NCBI RefSeq assembly: GCF_000508185.1
Contig: NZ_AYOY01000090.1
Coordinates: 1-64,000 of the forward strand
Length of the DNA: 64,000 nucleotides
Direction of reading: 5' to 3'
Source of the DNA: Sphingobium sp. C100
GTDB lineage: Bacteria > Pseudomonadota > Alphaproteobacteria > Sphingomonadales > Sphingomonadaceae
The notes below the pieces were generated by a model. The model worked only from the letters and a program-made list of their open reading frames with translations, was not told where the DNA came from and did not search any database. Shown here in pieces: positions 33,452 to 44,482 of the stretch. The position numbers and the translations under genes are program-made. Every line of letters begins with the position of its first letter. Positions within the stretch are counted from its first letter, which is position 1.

Positions 33452-34869
33452 GAGTTGCGCACCAGAGGACCCGGCGCCGCTTTCGGTGCGGCGCGCGCGA
33501 GAAGCACAGCGACCGCGCAGGACGCGAGGCTCGTACGCAGCGAGTCCGCCCGGCTGGCCAGGATGATGGGCACGCGCGCGCCGAGCACTACGCCGGCCGC
33601 ATCTGCGCCGCCCAGGAAGGTGAGCTGCTTGGCGAGCATATTGCCGGCCTCGAGATTGGGAACGACGAGGATTTCAGCACGACCGGCGACGGGGGAGACG
33701 ATGCCCTTTTCCCTGGCGGCCTTCTCGCTGATCGCATTGTCGAAGGCGAGCGGGCCATCGAGAATGCCGCCGCTGATCTGGCCGCGATCGGCCATCTTGC
33801 AGAGCGCGGCGGCCTCGAGGGTCGAACGGATTGCCGGATTGACTGTCTCGACCGCCGACAGGATTGCGACCTTCGGCTCTTCGATGCCGATCACATGTGC
33901 CAGATCGATCGCATTGCGGATGATGTCGGCCTTGTCTTCCAGGCTCGGCTCGATGTTGATCGCAGCATCAGTGATGATGAGCGGTGTGGGATGGCCTGGC
34001 ACGTCCATCACATAGGCGTGGCTGATCCGGCGCTCCGTTCGAAGGCCGGTGGCCGAGGGGACGATCGCGCCCATCAACTCGTCGGTATGAAGCGAGCCCT
34101 TCATGAGGAGCCGTGCCTCGCCCGATCGGACAAGCTCCACGGCGCGGGCAGCCGCTGCATGGCTGTGCGGCGTGTCGATGACCTGGAAGCCGGAGATATC
34201 CTTGCCCGCTTCCTCTGCTGCCTTGCGGATACGCGCTTGCGGGCCGACCAGCACGGGCAGGATAAGACCAGCCTCAGCCGCGTCAACTGCTGCTACGATT
34301 GCCGATGAACTACATGGATGAACGATGACGGTCGGCACCGGCTCACCTCCGGCGGTCCGCTTGATGAGCCTGTGGTAGCCATCATGATCAGAAACCTGCA
34401 CGTCGGGCAGCGCAATGCGCGGGCGCCGCACCTTCTCAGGCGGCGCACGAACCTCGGCCTCGCCGGTGATGACATCCTCGCCCTTCTGGTTGACGCAGCA
34501 GCAGTCGAACAGGATGACCTGATGCTCGGCACGCTTCTCCTTCACCGTTACCGATGCGGTGATGGTGTCGCCCAGACCGACCGGCCGGCGGAACCGCAGG
34601 CTCTGGCTGAGATAGATCGTTCCCGGACCAGGTAGCTCGGTGCCGAGCACCGCCGAGATCAGGCCACCGCCCCACAGGCCATGCGCGATCACCCGGCCGA
34701 ACAGGTCGCTCGCGGCGAATTCCGCGTCGAGATGCGCCGGATTGACGTCCCCGGAGACCAACGCGAAGAGCTGGATGTCCCGCTCGCCAAGCACACGGGT
34801 GACCTTTGCGCTGTCGCCAACCGCGATCTCGCCATAGGTGCGGTTCTCGATCATCTCCGGGCTGCTCAT
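33448..34869 (-). CDS. pta: Bifunctional MaoC-like hydratase / phosphate acetyltransferase
   Basis: 473 aa. The N-terminal about 150 residues are a hot-dog MaoC domain (FALVSGDVNPAHLDAEFA, with Asp and His of the catalytic motif; VIAHGLWGGGLISAVLG). Residues about 160-470 are a PTA_PTB domain (LMKGSLHTDELMGA and ITDAAINIEP). The fusion is known as bifunctional enoyl-CoA hydratase/phosphate acetyltransferase and is common in alphaproteobacteria. It couples acetyl-CoA to acetyl phosphate for ackA. Starts 1 nt after the phaC stop. Confidence 0.93.
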   Translation of the reverse strand: MSSPEMIENRTYGEIAVGDSAKVTRVLGERDIQLFALVSGDVNPAHLDAEFAASDLFGRVIAHGLWGGGLISAVLGTELPGPGTIYLSQSLRFRRPVGLGDTITASVTVKEKRAEHQVILFDCCCVNQKGEDVITGEAEVRAPPEKVRRPRIALPDVQVSDHDGYHRLIKRTAGGEPVPTVIVHPCSSSAIVAAVDAAEAGLILPVLVGPQARIRKAAEEAGKDISGFQVIDTPHSHAAAARAVELVRSGEARLLMKGSLHTDELMGAIVPSATGLRTERRISHAYVMDVPGHPTPLIITDAAINIEPSLEDKADIIRNAIDLAHVIGIEEPKVAILSAVETVNPAIRSTLEAAALCKMADRGQISGGILDGPLAFDNAISEKAAREKGIVSPVAGRAEILVVPNLEAGNMLAKQLTFLGGADAAGVVLGARVPIILASRADSLRTSLASCAVAVLLARAAPKAAPGPLVRNS

Positions 34870-34870
34870 C

Positions 34871-36631
34871 TCAGCGCTCCATCACATAATGACCGGGGGC
34901 ATCGCAGAGCGGTCGATAGGCGCCCTCCGCTTGTCCCATAGCCGGCGGTGGGACGCGCTGGCTCGAATGCTCGCCGAGCCAGCGGCCCCATTCGATCCAC
35001 CAGGAGCCGTCCCGGGCTTCCGCCTGTTCGAGCCAATCGTCCGGATCGAGTGCGGGGTCATCGAGCGGCCGGGTTGAGACCTGAAAATGGCGATGCGCAT
35101 GGCCGGGCTCAGACACTATCCCGGCATTGTGACCGCCGCTGGTCAGGACGAAGCGGATTTCCGCGCTGGTCAGCCAATGGATCTTGTGGACCGAGCGCCA
35201 GGGCGCGACATGGTCACGCTCGGTCCCCACCACGAACAAAGGCTGGCGTAGGGCCGACAGGGTGATCGTGCGGCTGCCGACTTTGAAATGGCCCTCGGCG
35301 AGATCATCGTCGAGGAAGAGCTGGCGCAGATACTGGCTGTGCATGGCGAAAGGCATGCGGGTCCCGTCGGCGTTCCAGGCCATGAGATCCGACATAGGCT
35401 CGCGTTCGCCCATGAGGTAAGTGCTAAGAATCCGCGACCAGATGAGATCGTTGGATCGCAGGATCTGGAACGCGCCGCCCATCTGTCCGCTGTCGAGATA
35501 GCCCCGGCTCCACATCATGTTCTCAAGGAGGTTGAGTTGGGCCTCGTCGATGAAGAGGCCGAGTTCGCCCGGCTCGCTGAACTCGGTCTGCGCGGCCAGC
35601 AGGGTGAGTGTGGCCAGGCGGTCGTCCTCGTCGCGCGCCATCGCCGCTGCCGTGATAGCGAGCAGGGTGCCGCCCAGGCAGTAGCCCAGACCATGAACCT
35701 TGTCCGATCCGGTGATCGCCTGGACAGCGTCGAGTGCGGCCACAGGCCCCAGGCGGCGATAATCGTCCATGTCGAGATCGCGATCCTCGCTGCCAGGATT
35801 GTGCCAGGAGATCATGAACACCGTATGGCCCTGGCCCACGAGCCAGCGGACCAGCGAGTTCTCGGGCGAAAGGTCGAGGATGTAAAATTTCATGATCCAA
35901 GCCGGCACGATCAGGATCGGCTCGGGATGGACAGTATCCGTGGTCGGCGCGTACTGGATCAGTTCGATCAATTCATTGCGATAGACCACCTTGCCTGGTG
36001 TTACGGCTACCGTTTCGCCTACAGCGAATTGTTCGGAACCGAGAGGTGGTTCGCCCCGGGTCAGGCGCTGGGCATCCTCCCACCAATGACTTGCTCCATC
36101 GAGGAGGCATTGCCCGCCTGTCTCGACGATCCTGCGCTGGAGCACGGGATTGGTTACGAGGAAATTGGTGGGGGCAAAGACGTCAAGGAGCTGGCGCGCG
36201 GTAAAATTGACCATGTCCTCATGATGCCGCGAGACGCCGCCGATCCCGGTGGTTGCGGCATGCCACCATTGCTGGTTGAGCAGGAAGGCTTGCGAGATCA
36301 GGTCAAACGGCTGCTTGGTCCAGGCAGGATCGGCGAAGCGCCGATCCTGCGGCAACGGCGTGATCGCAGGTGCTGCCTCATCGTCTCCAGCCTTGCGGTT
36401 CACATAGTCGGCGATTCGTCCGACCTTGCGACCCGCCTTGAGCGCGAGTTGCAATTGCTTGCCCGGCGAGATCGCAAGATGCGCGCTCCAGTCCAGGAAT
36501 GCCTGGGTCATCGTGACGGGCGAAAGCCCGGATGTCGCCTGCGCCATTAGGGCTGCGGCCGCGCGATCGAGCATCTGGGCGATCCCGTCCATCGGGTCCG
36601 GATCGACATGGGATAGGCTAGAGGTCATCAT
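34871..36631 (-). CDS. phaC: Class I polyhydroxyalkanoate synthase
   Basis: 586 aa from the ATG at 36631 (or ATG at 36628; both sit behind GGAG at 36637-36640). An extended upstream frame back to 36886 shows no conservation. The alpha/beta-hydrolase core has the lipase-like box GLGYCLGG with catalytic Cys318, PAWIMKFYILDLSPENSLV and the HNAGIVSEPG catalytic-His region. It polymerises 3-hydroxybutyryl-CoA. It leads the phaC-pta-ackA-fabI operon and has a TTACGTAG site 53 nt upstream. Confidence 0.95.
   Translation of the reverse strand: MMTSSLSHVDPDPMDGIAQMLDRAAAALMAQATSGLSPVTMTQAFLDWSAHLAISPGKQLQLALKAGRKVGRIADYVNRKAGDDEAAPAITPLPQDRRFADPAWTKQPFDLISQAFLLNQQWWHAATTGIGGVSRHHEDMVNFTARQLLDVFAPTNFLVTNPVLQRRIVETGGQCLLDGASHWWEDAQRLTRGEPPLGSEQFAVGETVAVTPGKVVYRNELIELIQYAPTTDTVHPEPILIVPAWIMKFYILDLSPENSLVRWLVGQGHTVFMISWHNPGSEDRDLDMDDYRRLGPVAALDAVQAITGSDKVHGLGYCLGGTLLAITAAAMARDEDDRLATLTLLAAQTEFSEPGELGLFIDEAQLNLLENMMWSRGYLDSGQMGGAFQILRSNDLIWSRILSTYLMGEREPMSDLMAWNADGTRMPFAMHSQYLRQLFLDDDLAEGHFKVGSRTITLSALRQPLFVVGTERDHVAPWRSVHKIHWLTSAEIRFVLTSGGHNAGIVSEPGHAHRHFQVSTRPLDDPALDPDDWLEQAEARDGSWWIEWGRWLGEHSSQRVPPPAMGQAEGAYRPLCDAPGHYVMER
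36324..36350. repeat. 12-bp perfect hairpin within phaC
   Basis: GCAGGATCGGCG and CGCCGATCCTGC form a perfect 12-bp stem with a 3-nt loop (AAG). It lies in the 5' part of the phaC coding region. A stem this stable in mRNA could slow translation or end transcription prematurely, but no T-run follows. Confidence 0.6.
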
Positions 36632-36683
36632 ATCTGCTCCGTTGGCTTGGCATGGGCAATGCCTTCCGGGATCGAGCCTCGCA

Positions 36684-36691
36684 CTACGTAA
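36684..36691 (-). promoter_or_regulatory. Putative FixJ box upstream of phaC
   Basis: TTACGTAG, minus strand, 53 nt before the phaC start and within the 101-nt gap to the preceding CoA-transferase gene. The same octamer lies upstream of the response regulator (28172-28179). It suggests an O2-controlled internal promoter for phaC-pta-ackA-fabI. Confidence 0.6.
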
Positions 36692-36732
36692 TGTCCGTTG
36701 GATCGTGACCACGAGGATTTCCAGAACGCCCC

Positions 36733-38785
<2,053 letters not shown>

Positions 38786-38795
38786 ATTAAATTGA

Positions 38796-38813
38796 TAACG
38801 CGTTAATAATTAA
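38796..38813. promoter_or_regulatory. Palindromes just upstream of the marR-type gene
   Basis: TAACGCGTTA (38796-38805) is a perfect 10-bp palindrome and overlaps TTAAT-A-ATTAA (38803-38813), another dyad. Both lie within 28 nt of the ATG at 38785. AT-rich palindromes at the promoter of a MarR gene usually are its own operator; here that is inferred from position. Confidence 0.6.
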
Positions 38814-38929
38814 ACAGCAATCTAATGTGTCTGAAATGATCGTCGTCAAGCCGTTTTCCGCGGGCCAACGCTCGCTGAAGCGCTGCCTTCGCCCCGTCAT
38901 GAGGCGGAATAGGATCTGGAGCGCGTGAC

Positions 38930-39560
38930 AGTGTCGGCCAGAGCCGACGCGGCGCGTGATGGTACGCCGAAGTTGGTTGAGGTGGTCTTGTTCCGGGTTT
39001 TTGTACGGACCCGGCCGGTCGCGGGGCCGTGTCTTTGTATCGACATCGGCGAGACTTTTTCCGGGACGGTCAGCATGATCGACGCGAACCAAATCGAGGG
39101 CAAGGGATGCCCCCTCGGCCGCGTGGGAGGCCGCTCGCAGATATGGTCCCGGATCAGCGATTGAGCGTGGTGATCCGAGGCATAGACCAGGTGGTCGGGA
39201 TTGGCTTGCCAGAAGATTCTGAACTTCAGGATCGACCGGGTTTCCAACTGGCATCCCGAAATGAAATTGCTGCCGAGCGAGAATGGGCTGTCGCGCAGTA
39301 CGTCGGTCTCGCACTTGTTCGGCGATACGCGAACGCCGGCGGTGATCTTGAACCGGTCGAACAGTTCGTAGTCGGCCTAGACTACGCCGGCGAACTGCTC
39401 ATCGACCCAGCTGAGTTGCGTATAGAAGAACCGGTCGGCTGGCAGGGCATTGTGTGTCCGCCTCCCTTTCGACGAGGTGGCGTTCCGAACTGAGGCAATG
39501 GCCAACGAAGAACAGTTTCTCCCATCCAATTCTGTCGGTCGGGTCCGCTGCCGGCCAATC
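38930..39560 (-). pseudogene. Decayed TonB-dependent receptor fragment
   Basis: The minus strand reads ADRFFYTQLSWVDEQFAGVV, a TAG stop at 39377-39379, then ADYELFDRFKITAGVRVS, PNKCETDVLR and ANPDHLVYAS. These are typical beta-barrel strands of TonB-dependent receptors (the block DxFKxTAGxRxS is a landmark of the barrel). There is no intact N-terminal plug and the rest of the frame is disrupted by further shifts, so the gene is dead. The stretch 38814-39567 contains nothing else recognisable. Confidence 0.6.
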
Positions 39561-39567
39561 GCGCCGA

Positions 39568-40557
39568 TCACTCATCCGCCTCGCTGTCGATAACGACCAG
39601 CTTTTGCCCGGATGAAGCACTGACGAGGCTTTGCGGGGTTACGATTGCAGTCGCCCCCGGTTGCAGGATCGTGCGCAATGCGTCCTGAAAGGCCGAGGGT
39701 ATCTGGAGGCGCCCGCGCTCGTCGGCGGTGACTGCGTGCCCGGCCACACCAACCTGTCCCGGCAATTCAAGCTGCAGCCAATGAAACCCTTCGGTATCGA
39801 CGCGCGAAAGCGTGAACACGCCCATATCGGTGAGATCGCCAACGATCCGGACCGGGGCCGTCCCGATCCGGACTCCATCGCGCAGGACGACAATGCGCGC
39901 ATCCGCGCCGCTGACGACGATCGACACCGGTCCCGATGGCGCGGCGTCGGGATTCCACGTTGTGGCGTCCAGCGCTTCGGCGTCACCATCTGGACCGCTA
40001 TCGAGGAACTTCGGGCTCGGCGCGATACGCGGGACGCTCTGGTCTCCCGCGATAACGACCGTCATGCCGAGACTGGTCACACCATAGAGCGCGCGAGCGA
40101 ACTCCATCGGCAGGCGGATGCAGCCATGCGAAGCCGGGTAGCCAGGCAGGTTACCGGCATGCAGCGCGATGCCGTCCCAGGTCAGCCGCTGCATGAAGGG
40201 CATGGGCGCATCATTATAGAGGCTCGACTTGTGATCGACCTTCTTCTGAAGAATGGTGAACACGCCGGTCGGCGTTTCATGACCTTCCTTGCCGGTGGAA
40301 ACGGTGGATATACCGATGGGTACGCCGTTGCGGTAGACGATTGCGCGCTGGGCGCGAATGCTGACCACCAGCAGGATCGGGCCTTCGGGCGACAGTTCCG
40401 GCAGCCAGAGGAATTCCCCGGCCCGCAGTGCGCGCCGTCCAGCAGGCCCGGGTGGCGCCGGAGTCTCGGGCTGCGCCGCACGCGCGCGGCCGATAAAGGG
40501 CAGCAGACCGGCCATCACCAGTCCTCCCGCCAGCCATTCGCGCCTTGTTGTCGTCAT
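39568..40557 (-). CDS. L,D-transpeptidase, YkuD family
   Basis: 329 aa from the ATG at 40557. The N-terminus TTRREWLAGGLVMAG resembles a twin-arginine signal, followed by an Ala cleavage region. The YkuD domain has the catalytic HAGN and SHGCIRLP pair (His133, Cys146), then a second repeated domain lacking these residues (PVSIVVSGADARIVVLRDG). L,D-transpeptidases make 3-3 peptidoglycan cross-links or attach lipoproteins. It follows the ABC permease gene after 32 nt and may be cotranscribed with the exporter. Confidence 0.88.
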   Translation of the reverse strand: MTTTRREWLAGGLVMAGLLPFIGRARAAQPETPAPPGPAGRRALRAGEFLWLPELSPEGPILLVVSIRAQRAIVYRNGVPIGISTVSTGKEGHETPTGVFTILQKKVDHKSSLYNDAPMPFMQRLTWDGIALHAGNLPGYPASHGCIRLPMEFARALYGVTSLGMTVVIAGDQSVPRIAPSPKFLDSGPDGDAEALDATTWNPDAAPSGPVSIVVSGADARIVVLRDGVRIGTAPVRIVGDLTDMGVFTLSRVDTEGFHWLQLELPGQVGVAGHAVTADERGRLQIPSAFQDALRTILQPGATAIVTPQSLVSASSGQKLVVIDSEADE

Positions 40558-40589
40558 CTCGTTTGCTCTCTGTCTCTGCCGGCGCTGTC

Positions 40590-41717
40590 TCACGCCATCG
40601 ACGCTAACGTTTTCCTGAACCGGCCAAGCGCGATCGCGAAGAACACCGCCCCGATCACGAGGATCGCCAGGAACCGCGGCCAGACCACATCGAGGCCGGC
40701 CCCCCGGAACAGGATCGCCTGCCCCAGTTCGATAAAATGAGTTGTCGGAGCGGCCAGCATGATGTTCTGGACCAGTTCGGGCATACTCTCGCGCGGAGTA
40801 TTCCCCCCCGAGAGCATTTGAAGCGGCAGCAGGATCAGCACTGTCAACATGCCGAACTGCGGCATGTTGCGGGCCATGGTCGCCATGAAAATCCCCATCG
40901 ATGTCGTCGCGAACAGCACCAGCGCCGCGCCGGTGAAGAACAGTATCAGCGAACCGGCAATGGGCACACCCAGCACCGCGCGCACGACGAGCGCCATCGA
41001 CAGCGCGGAGGCCAGCAGCACGACCAGACCCATCGACCAGACCTTCGACAGCATGATCTCGGCCGGCGTGACCGGCATGACCAGCAGATGCTCGATCGTC
41101 CCGTGCTCGCGCTCGCGGATCAGGGCGGCGCCGGTCAGGATGATGGACAGCATCGCGATCATGTTGATGATCTGCGACAGGCTGCCGAACCAGCTCTTGT
41201 CCAGCGTCGGATTGAACCGCGCGCGCATCTCTAGGGCGACGGGCAGGTCCGCCCGTCCGCGATTGCGGTTCACGAACGCGCTCACCTCGCCGATCACGAT
41301 CTGCTGAACATAGCCGCTGCCTGTGAAGGCCTGGGTCATCCGCGTCGCGTCGGTGTTGAGCTGGATCTGGGCCGGACGACCGGCCAGCACGTCGCGCTGG
41401 AAACCGGATGGGATGTGGAGGACGAACGTATAGGTGCCCGCGTCCATGCCGGGATCGATCTCATGGCGCTGGATCATCGCGGGACGAGCGAACTGCGGCG
41501 GATAGAAAGCCGAGACGATCCGCTGCGACAGGGGAGACTGGTCTTCGTCCACGATCGCGATCGGCGCATTGTTGAGCGTATCGGGCATCGAGGTCGCAGA
41601 ACTGTAGACCGCGAAGGTGAAGACGAAGAGAATCAACAGCAGCATCACCGGATCGCGCCACAGACTCCACAGTTCCTTGACGCCGAGGCGATAGATGTTC
41701 GAGAGCGACTGACGCAT
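40590..41717 (-). CDS. ABC-2 type permease (YhhJ-like)
   Basis: 375 aa. N-terminal membrane anchor, a large periplasmic loop (about 45-180) and four to five C-terminal helices; EHLLVMPVTPAEIMLSKVW and LSGGNTPRESMPELVQN match YhhJ/YbhR-type ABC-2 permeases. It works with the RbbA-like protein just upstream (gap 1 nt) to export an unknown substrate. Confidence 0.9.
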   Translation of the reverse strand: MRQSLSNIYRLGVKELWSLWRDPVMLLLILFVFTFAVYSSATSMPDTLNNAPIAIVDEDQSPLSQRIVSAFYPPQFARPAMIQRHEIDPGMDAGTYTFVLHIPSGFQRDVLAGRPAQIQLNTDATRMTQAFTGSGYVQQIVIGEVSAFVNRNRGRADLPVALEMRARFNPTLDKSWFGSLSQIINMIAMLSIILTGAALIREREHGTIEHLLVMPVTPAEIMLSKVWSMGLVVLLASALSMALVVRAVLGVPIAGSLILFFTGAALVLFATTSMGIFMATMARNMPQFGMLTVLILLPLQMLSGGNTPRESMPELVQNIMLAAPTTHFIELGQAILFRGAGLDVVWPRFLAILVIGAVFFAIALGRFRKTLASMA

Positions 41718-41718
41718 G

Positions 41719-44478
41719 TCAGCGCTCCTGCTTCTTGAGGAGCAGGATGGCCGCGCCGAGGATCACCGGCACCGCCGCCAACAGGGGCCAGAACGATCCC
41801 GCAAGGTCGCCGAAGCCCAGTGCCTTGTTGAACACGCCGCGGCTGATGGTGAACATATGGCTCGCGGGGTAGGTCTCGCCGATCAGGCGCGCAGCGCCTT
41901 CGAGTGAGGAAACAGGATCGGTCATACCACCAAAGGTCACCGCCGGAATCAGGGTGCCGACCATCGCGAGGAACAGGGCGGCGATCTGGCTCTTCGTCAG
42001 CGCGGAGGCGAGCAGCCCCATGCCGGTGGCGATGAAGCAGAACAATAGCGACGCCAGGGTCAGGGCAAGGATGCTTCCCGTGAGCGGGACATCGAACAGG
42101 AACACGGCCATCAGCACCATGATGACGAAGTTCAGCATCGCGAGGGCGACATAGGGCAGTTGCTTGCCGATCATGAATTCCGCGCGCGTGACCGGCGTGA
42201 CATAGAGGTTGATGATCGACCCCATCTCCTTTTCGCGCACGACGGAAAGCGCCGTCAACATGGCGGGCAGCATCAGCAGCAGCAGCGGGATGACGCTCGG
42301 CACCATCGAGGGCAGGCTCGTCACGTCGGGATTGTAGCGGAAGCGGTTCTCGACCGAGACTGCGCTTGTCGCCGCAGCGCCGAGCCGCCTGCGCATTTGT
42401 TCGGTCAGCCAGTGCTGGTGCAGGCCCTGGATATAGCCCTGCACCGTCTCGGCCCGCTGCGGCATCGCGCCATCGAACCAGGCGGCGATCGCCACGCCTT
42501 CGCCGCGTGACAGGTCGCGCGCGAAGCCCGGCGGTATTTCGATCGCCAGCGCGAGTTCGCCGCTGCGCATGCGGCGATCGAGGTCGTCATAGTCGGTGAT
42601 CGGCGGCTGCTCGGCGAAATACCGGGAACCGGCGATGCCCAGTTGATAATTCTGGCTGATGGTCGTCTGGTCGCGATCGAGCACGGCATAGCGCAGGTTA
42701 TCGACGTCCATGCTGATGCCGAAGCCCATCACCAGCAGCAGGATGACCGAGCCGAGAATGGCCAGGGTCGCCCGCACGGGATCACGCTGCAGTTCCAGCG
42801 CCTCGCGCCACATGTAGCTGATCATGCGCTGGATGCTGAACAGGCGACGACCCTGTGGGCCATGCACGTGGGAATCGACCGCTGCGGTCGCGGATGGGAC
42901 GATGTCGTCCTCGACCTCGGCGCCATCGTCCGCGGCCTCGATCAGATAGCCAATGAACGCCTCTTCCAACGTCGCCGCGCCGCGCTTCTCCACCAGCCTT
43001 GCCGGGGCATCGCTGTCGAGCACCTTACCGGCGTGCATCATCGACATGCGGTCGCAACGCTCGGCCTCGTTCATGAAATGGGTGGAAATGAAGATCGTCA
43101 CATGATCGCGCCGTGCCAGTTCGATCAGCAGCCGCCAGAAGGCGTCGCGCGCGACCGGATCGACGCCGGAGGTCGGTTCGTCGAGGATCAGCAGGTCGGG
43201 CTTGTGAACCATGGCGACGGCCAGCGACAGGCGCTGACGAATGCCGAGCGGCAGACTGTCGGGCAGGGCATCGAGAGCGCGGTCGAGACCGAAGCGCTCG
43301 ACCATTTCCGCGACCCGTTCCGGTATCCGATCCGCTGGTACATCGAAAAGCCGGGCATGAAGCTCCAGGTTCTGGCGCACCGTCAGCTCGTTGTAGAGCG
43401 AGAAGGCTTGGCTCATATAGCCCACACGGCGGCGCGTCGCGATGTCGCGCGGGTTCACCTCGCGTCCAAACAGCCACGCCTGCCCCTCGCTAGCCGGCAG
43501 CAGACCGGTCAGCATCTTCATCGTCGTGGACTTGCCGCAGCCGTTGGAGCCGAGGAAGCCGAAGATCTCCCCGCGCCGGATGCGGAAGCTCACCCCGTCG
43601 ACCGCGACGAAATCGTCGAACCGCATGGTCAGGCCCCGTGCCTCAATGGCGATGTCGCTATCATCCGTCTCCAGCGGCGGGATGATTACGGGTTCATGCC
43701 CGCGCTTTCGCTCCTCGGGGAGCAACGCGACGAATGCCTCCTCCAGCGAGGCGCTGCCGGTCCGCTCCAGCAGTGCGGCGGGCGATCCGGTCGCCAGCAC
43801 CGCGCCGTCATCCATCGCGACCAGCCAGTCGAAGCGCTCCGCCTCGTCCATGTAGGCGGTGGCGACGATCACGCTCATGCCAGGCCGTTGCTCGCGGATG
43901 CGCGCGATCAGATCCCAGAACTGCGCGCGCGCCAGCGGATCGACGCCGGTGGTCGGCTCATCGAGGATCAGCAGGTCGGGGTCGTGAATGAGCGCGCAGC
44001 AAAGACCCAGCTTCTGCTTCATGCCACCCGACAGCTTACCCGCTGGCCGCGCAAGAAAGGGATGAAGCCCCGTGCTGCGCGTCAGGTCGTCGATGCGGCG
44101 GCGGCGCTCGGCCGCATCATGGCCGAAGAGGCGCGCGAAGAACTGCAGATTCTCCTCGACCGACAGCGTGGCATAGAGGTTCTTGCCGAGCCCTTGGGGC
44201 ATATAGGCGATCCTCGGGCACACCGCCTCGCGGTGGCGCTTCGACGCCATGTCGCCGCCCAGCACTTCGATGCGCCCATCCTGTAAGGCGCGTGCGCCCG
44301 ACAGGAGCGAGAGCAGGCTCGACTTGCCGACGCCGTCGGGGCCGATCAGTCCGACCATGCGGCCAGACGGCAGATCGAGGTCGAGGCCCTGCAGGGCTTG
44401 CGTCCTGCCATAGTGCAGCCGCACTCCGGCAAGACGGACGACCGGCCCGCTGGCGGCAACGGGCTGTGCCGGGCGCAC
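41719..44478 (-). CDS. Fused double-ATPase/permease ABC exporter (RbbA-like)
   Basis: 919 aa. Two ABC ATPase domains (Walker [10 protein letters not shown] at about residues 46-54 and [10 protein letters not shown] near 315; [11 protein letters not shown] is the first signature motif; the second signature is [11 protein letters not shown]) followed by an ABC-2 membrane domain (about 560-919). This fusion is RbbA/YhiH-type. Cys/Gly and LSGG differences in the second signature may reduce activity. Together with YhhJ-like permease, HlyD adaptor and NodT factor it forms a four-component exporter. Substrate unknown; E. coli homologues are linked to ribosome association or export, but that is not shown here. 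Confidence 0.9.
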   Translation of the reverse strand: MRPAQPVAASGPVVRLAGVRLHYGRTQALQGLDLDLPSGRMVGLIGPDGVGKSSLLSLLSGARALQDGRIEVLGGDMASKRHREAVCPRIAYMPQGLGKNLYATLSVEENLQFFARLFGHDAAERRRRIDDLTRSTGLHPFLARPAGKLSGGMKQKLGLCCALIHDPDLLILDEPTTGVDPLARAQFWDLIARIREQRPGMSVIVATAYMDEAERFDWLVAMDDGAVLATGSPAALLERTGSASLEEAFVALLPEERKRGHEPVIIPPLETDDSDIAIEARGLTMRFDDFVAVDGVSFRIRRGEIFGFLGSNGCGKSTTMKMLTGLLPASEGQAWLFGREVNPRDIATRRRVGYMSQAFSLYNELTVRQNLELHARLFDVPADRIPERVAEMVERFGLDRALDALPDSLPLGIRQRLSLAVAMVHKPDLLILDEPTSGVDPVARDAFWRLLIELARRDHVTIFISTHFMNEAERCDRMSMMHAGKVLDSDAPARLVEKRGAATLEEAFIGYLIEAADDGAEVEDDIVPSATAAVDSHVHGPQGRRLFSIQRMISYMWREALELQRDPVRATLAILGSVILLLVMGFGISMDVDNLRYAVLDRDQTTISQNYQLGIAGSRYFAEQPPITDYDDLDRRMRSGELALAIEIPPGFARDLSRGEGVAIAAWFDGAMPQRAETVQGYIQGLHQHWLTEQMRRRLGAAATSAVSVENRFRYNPDVTSLPSMVPSVIPLLLLMLPAMLTALSVVREKEMGSIINLYVTPVTRAEFMIGKQLPYVALAMLNFVIMVLMAVFLFDVPLTGSILALTLASLLFCFIATGMGLLASALTKSQIAALFLAMVGTLIPAVTFGGMTDPVSSLEGAARLIGETYPASHMFTISRGVFNKALGFGDLAGSFWPLLAAVPVILGAAILLLKKQER

Positions 44479-44482
44479 CGGT

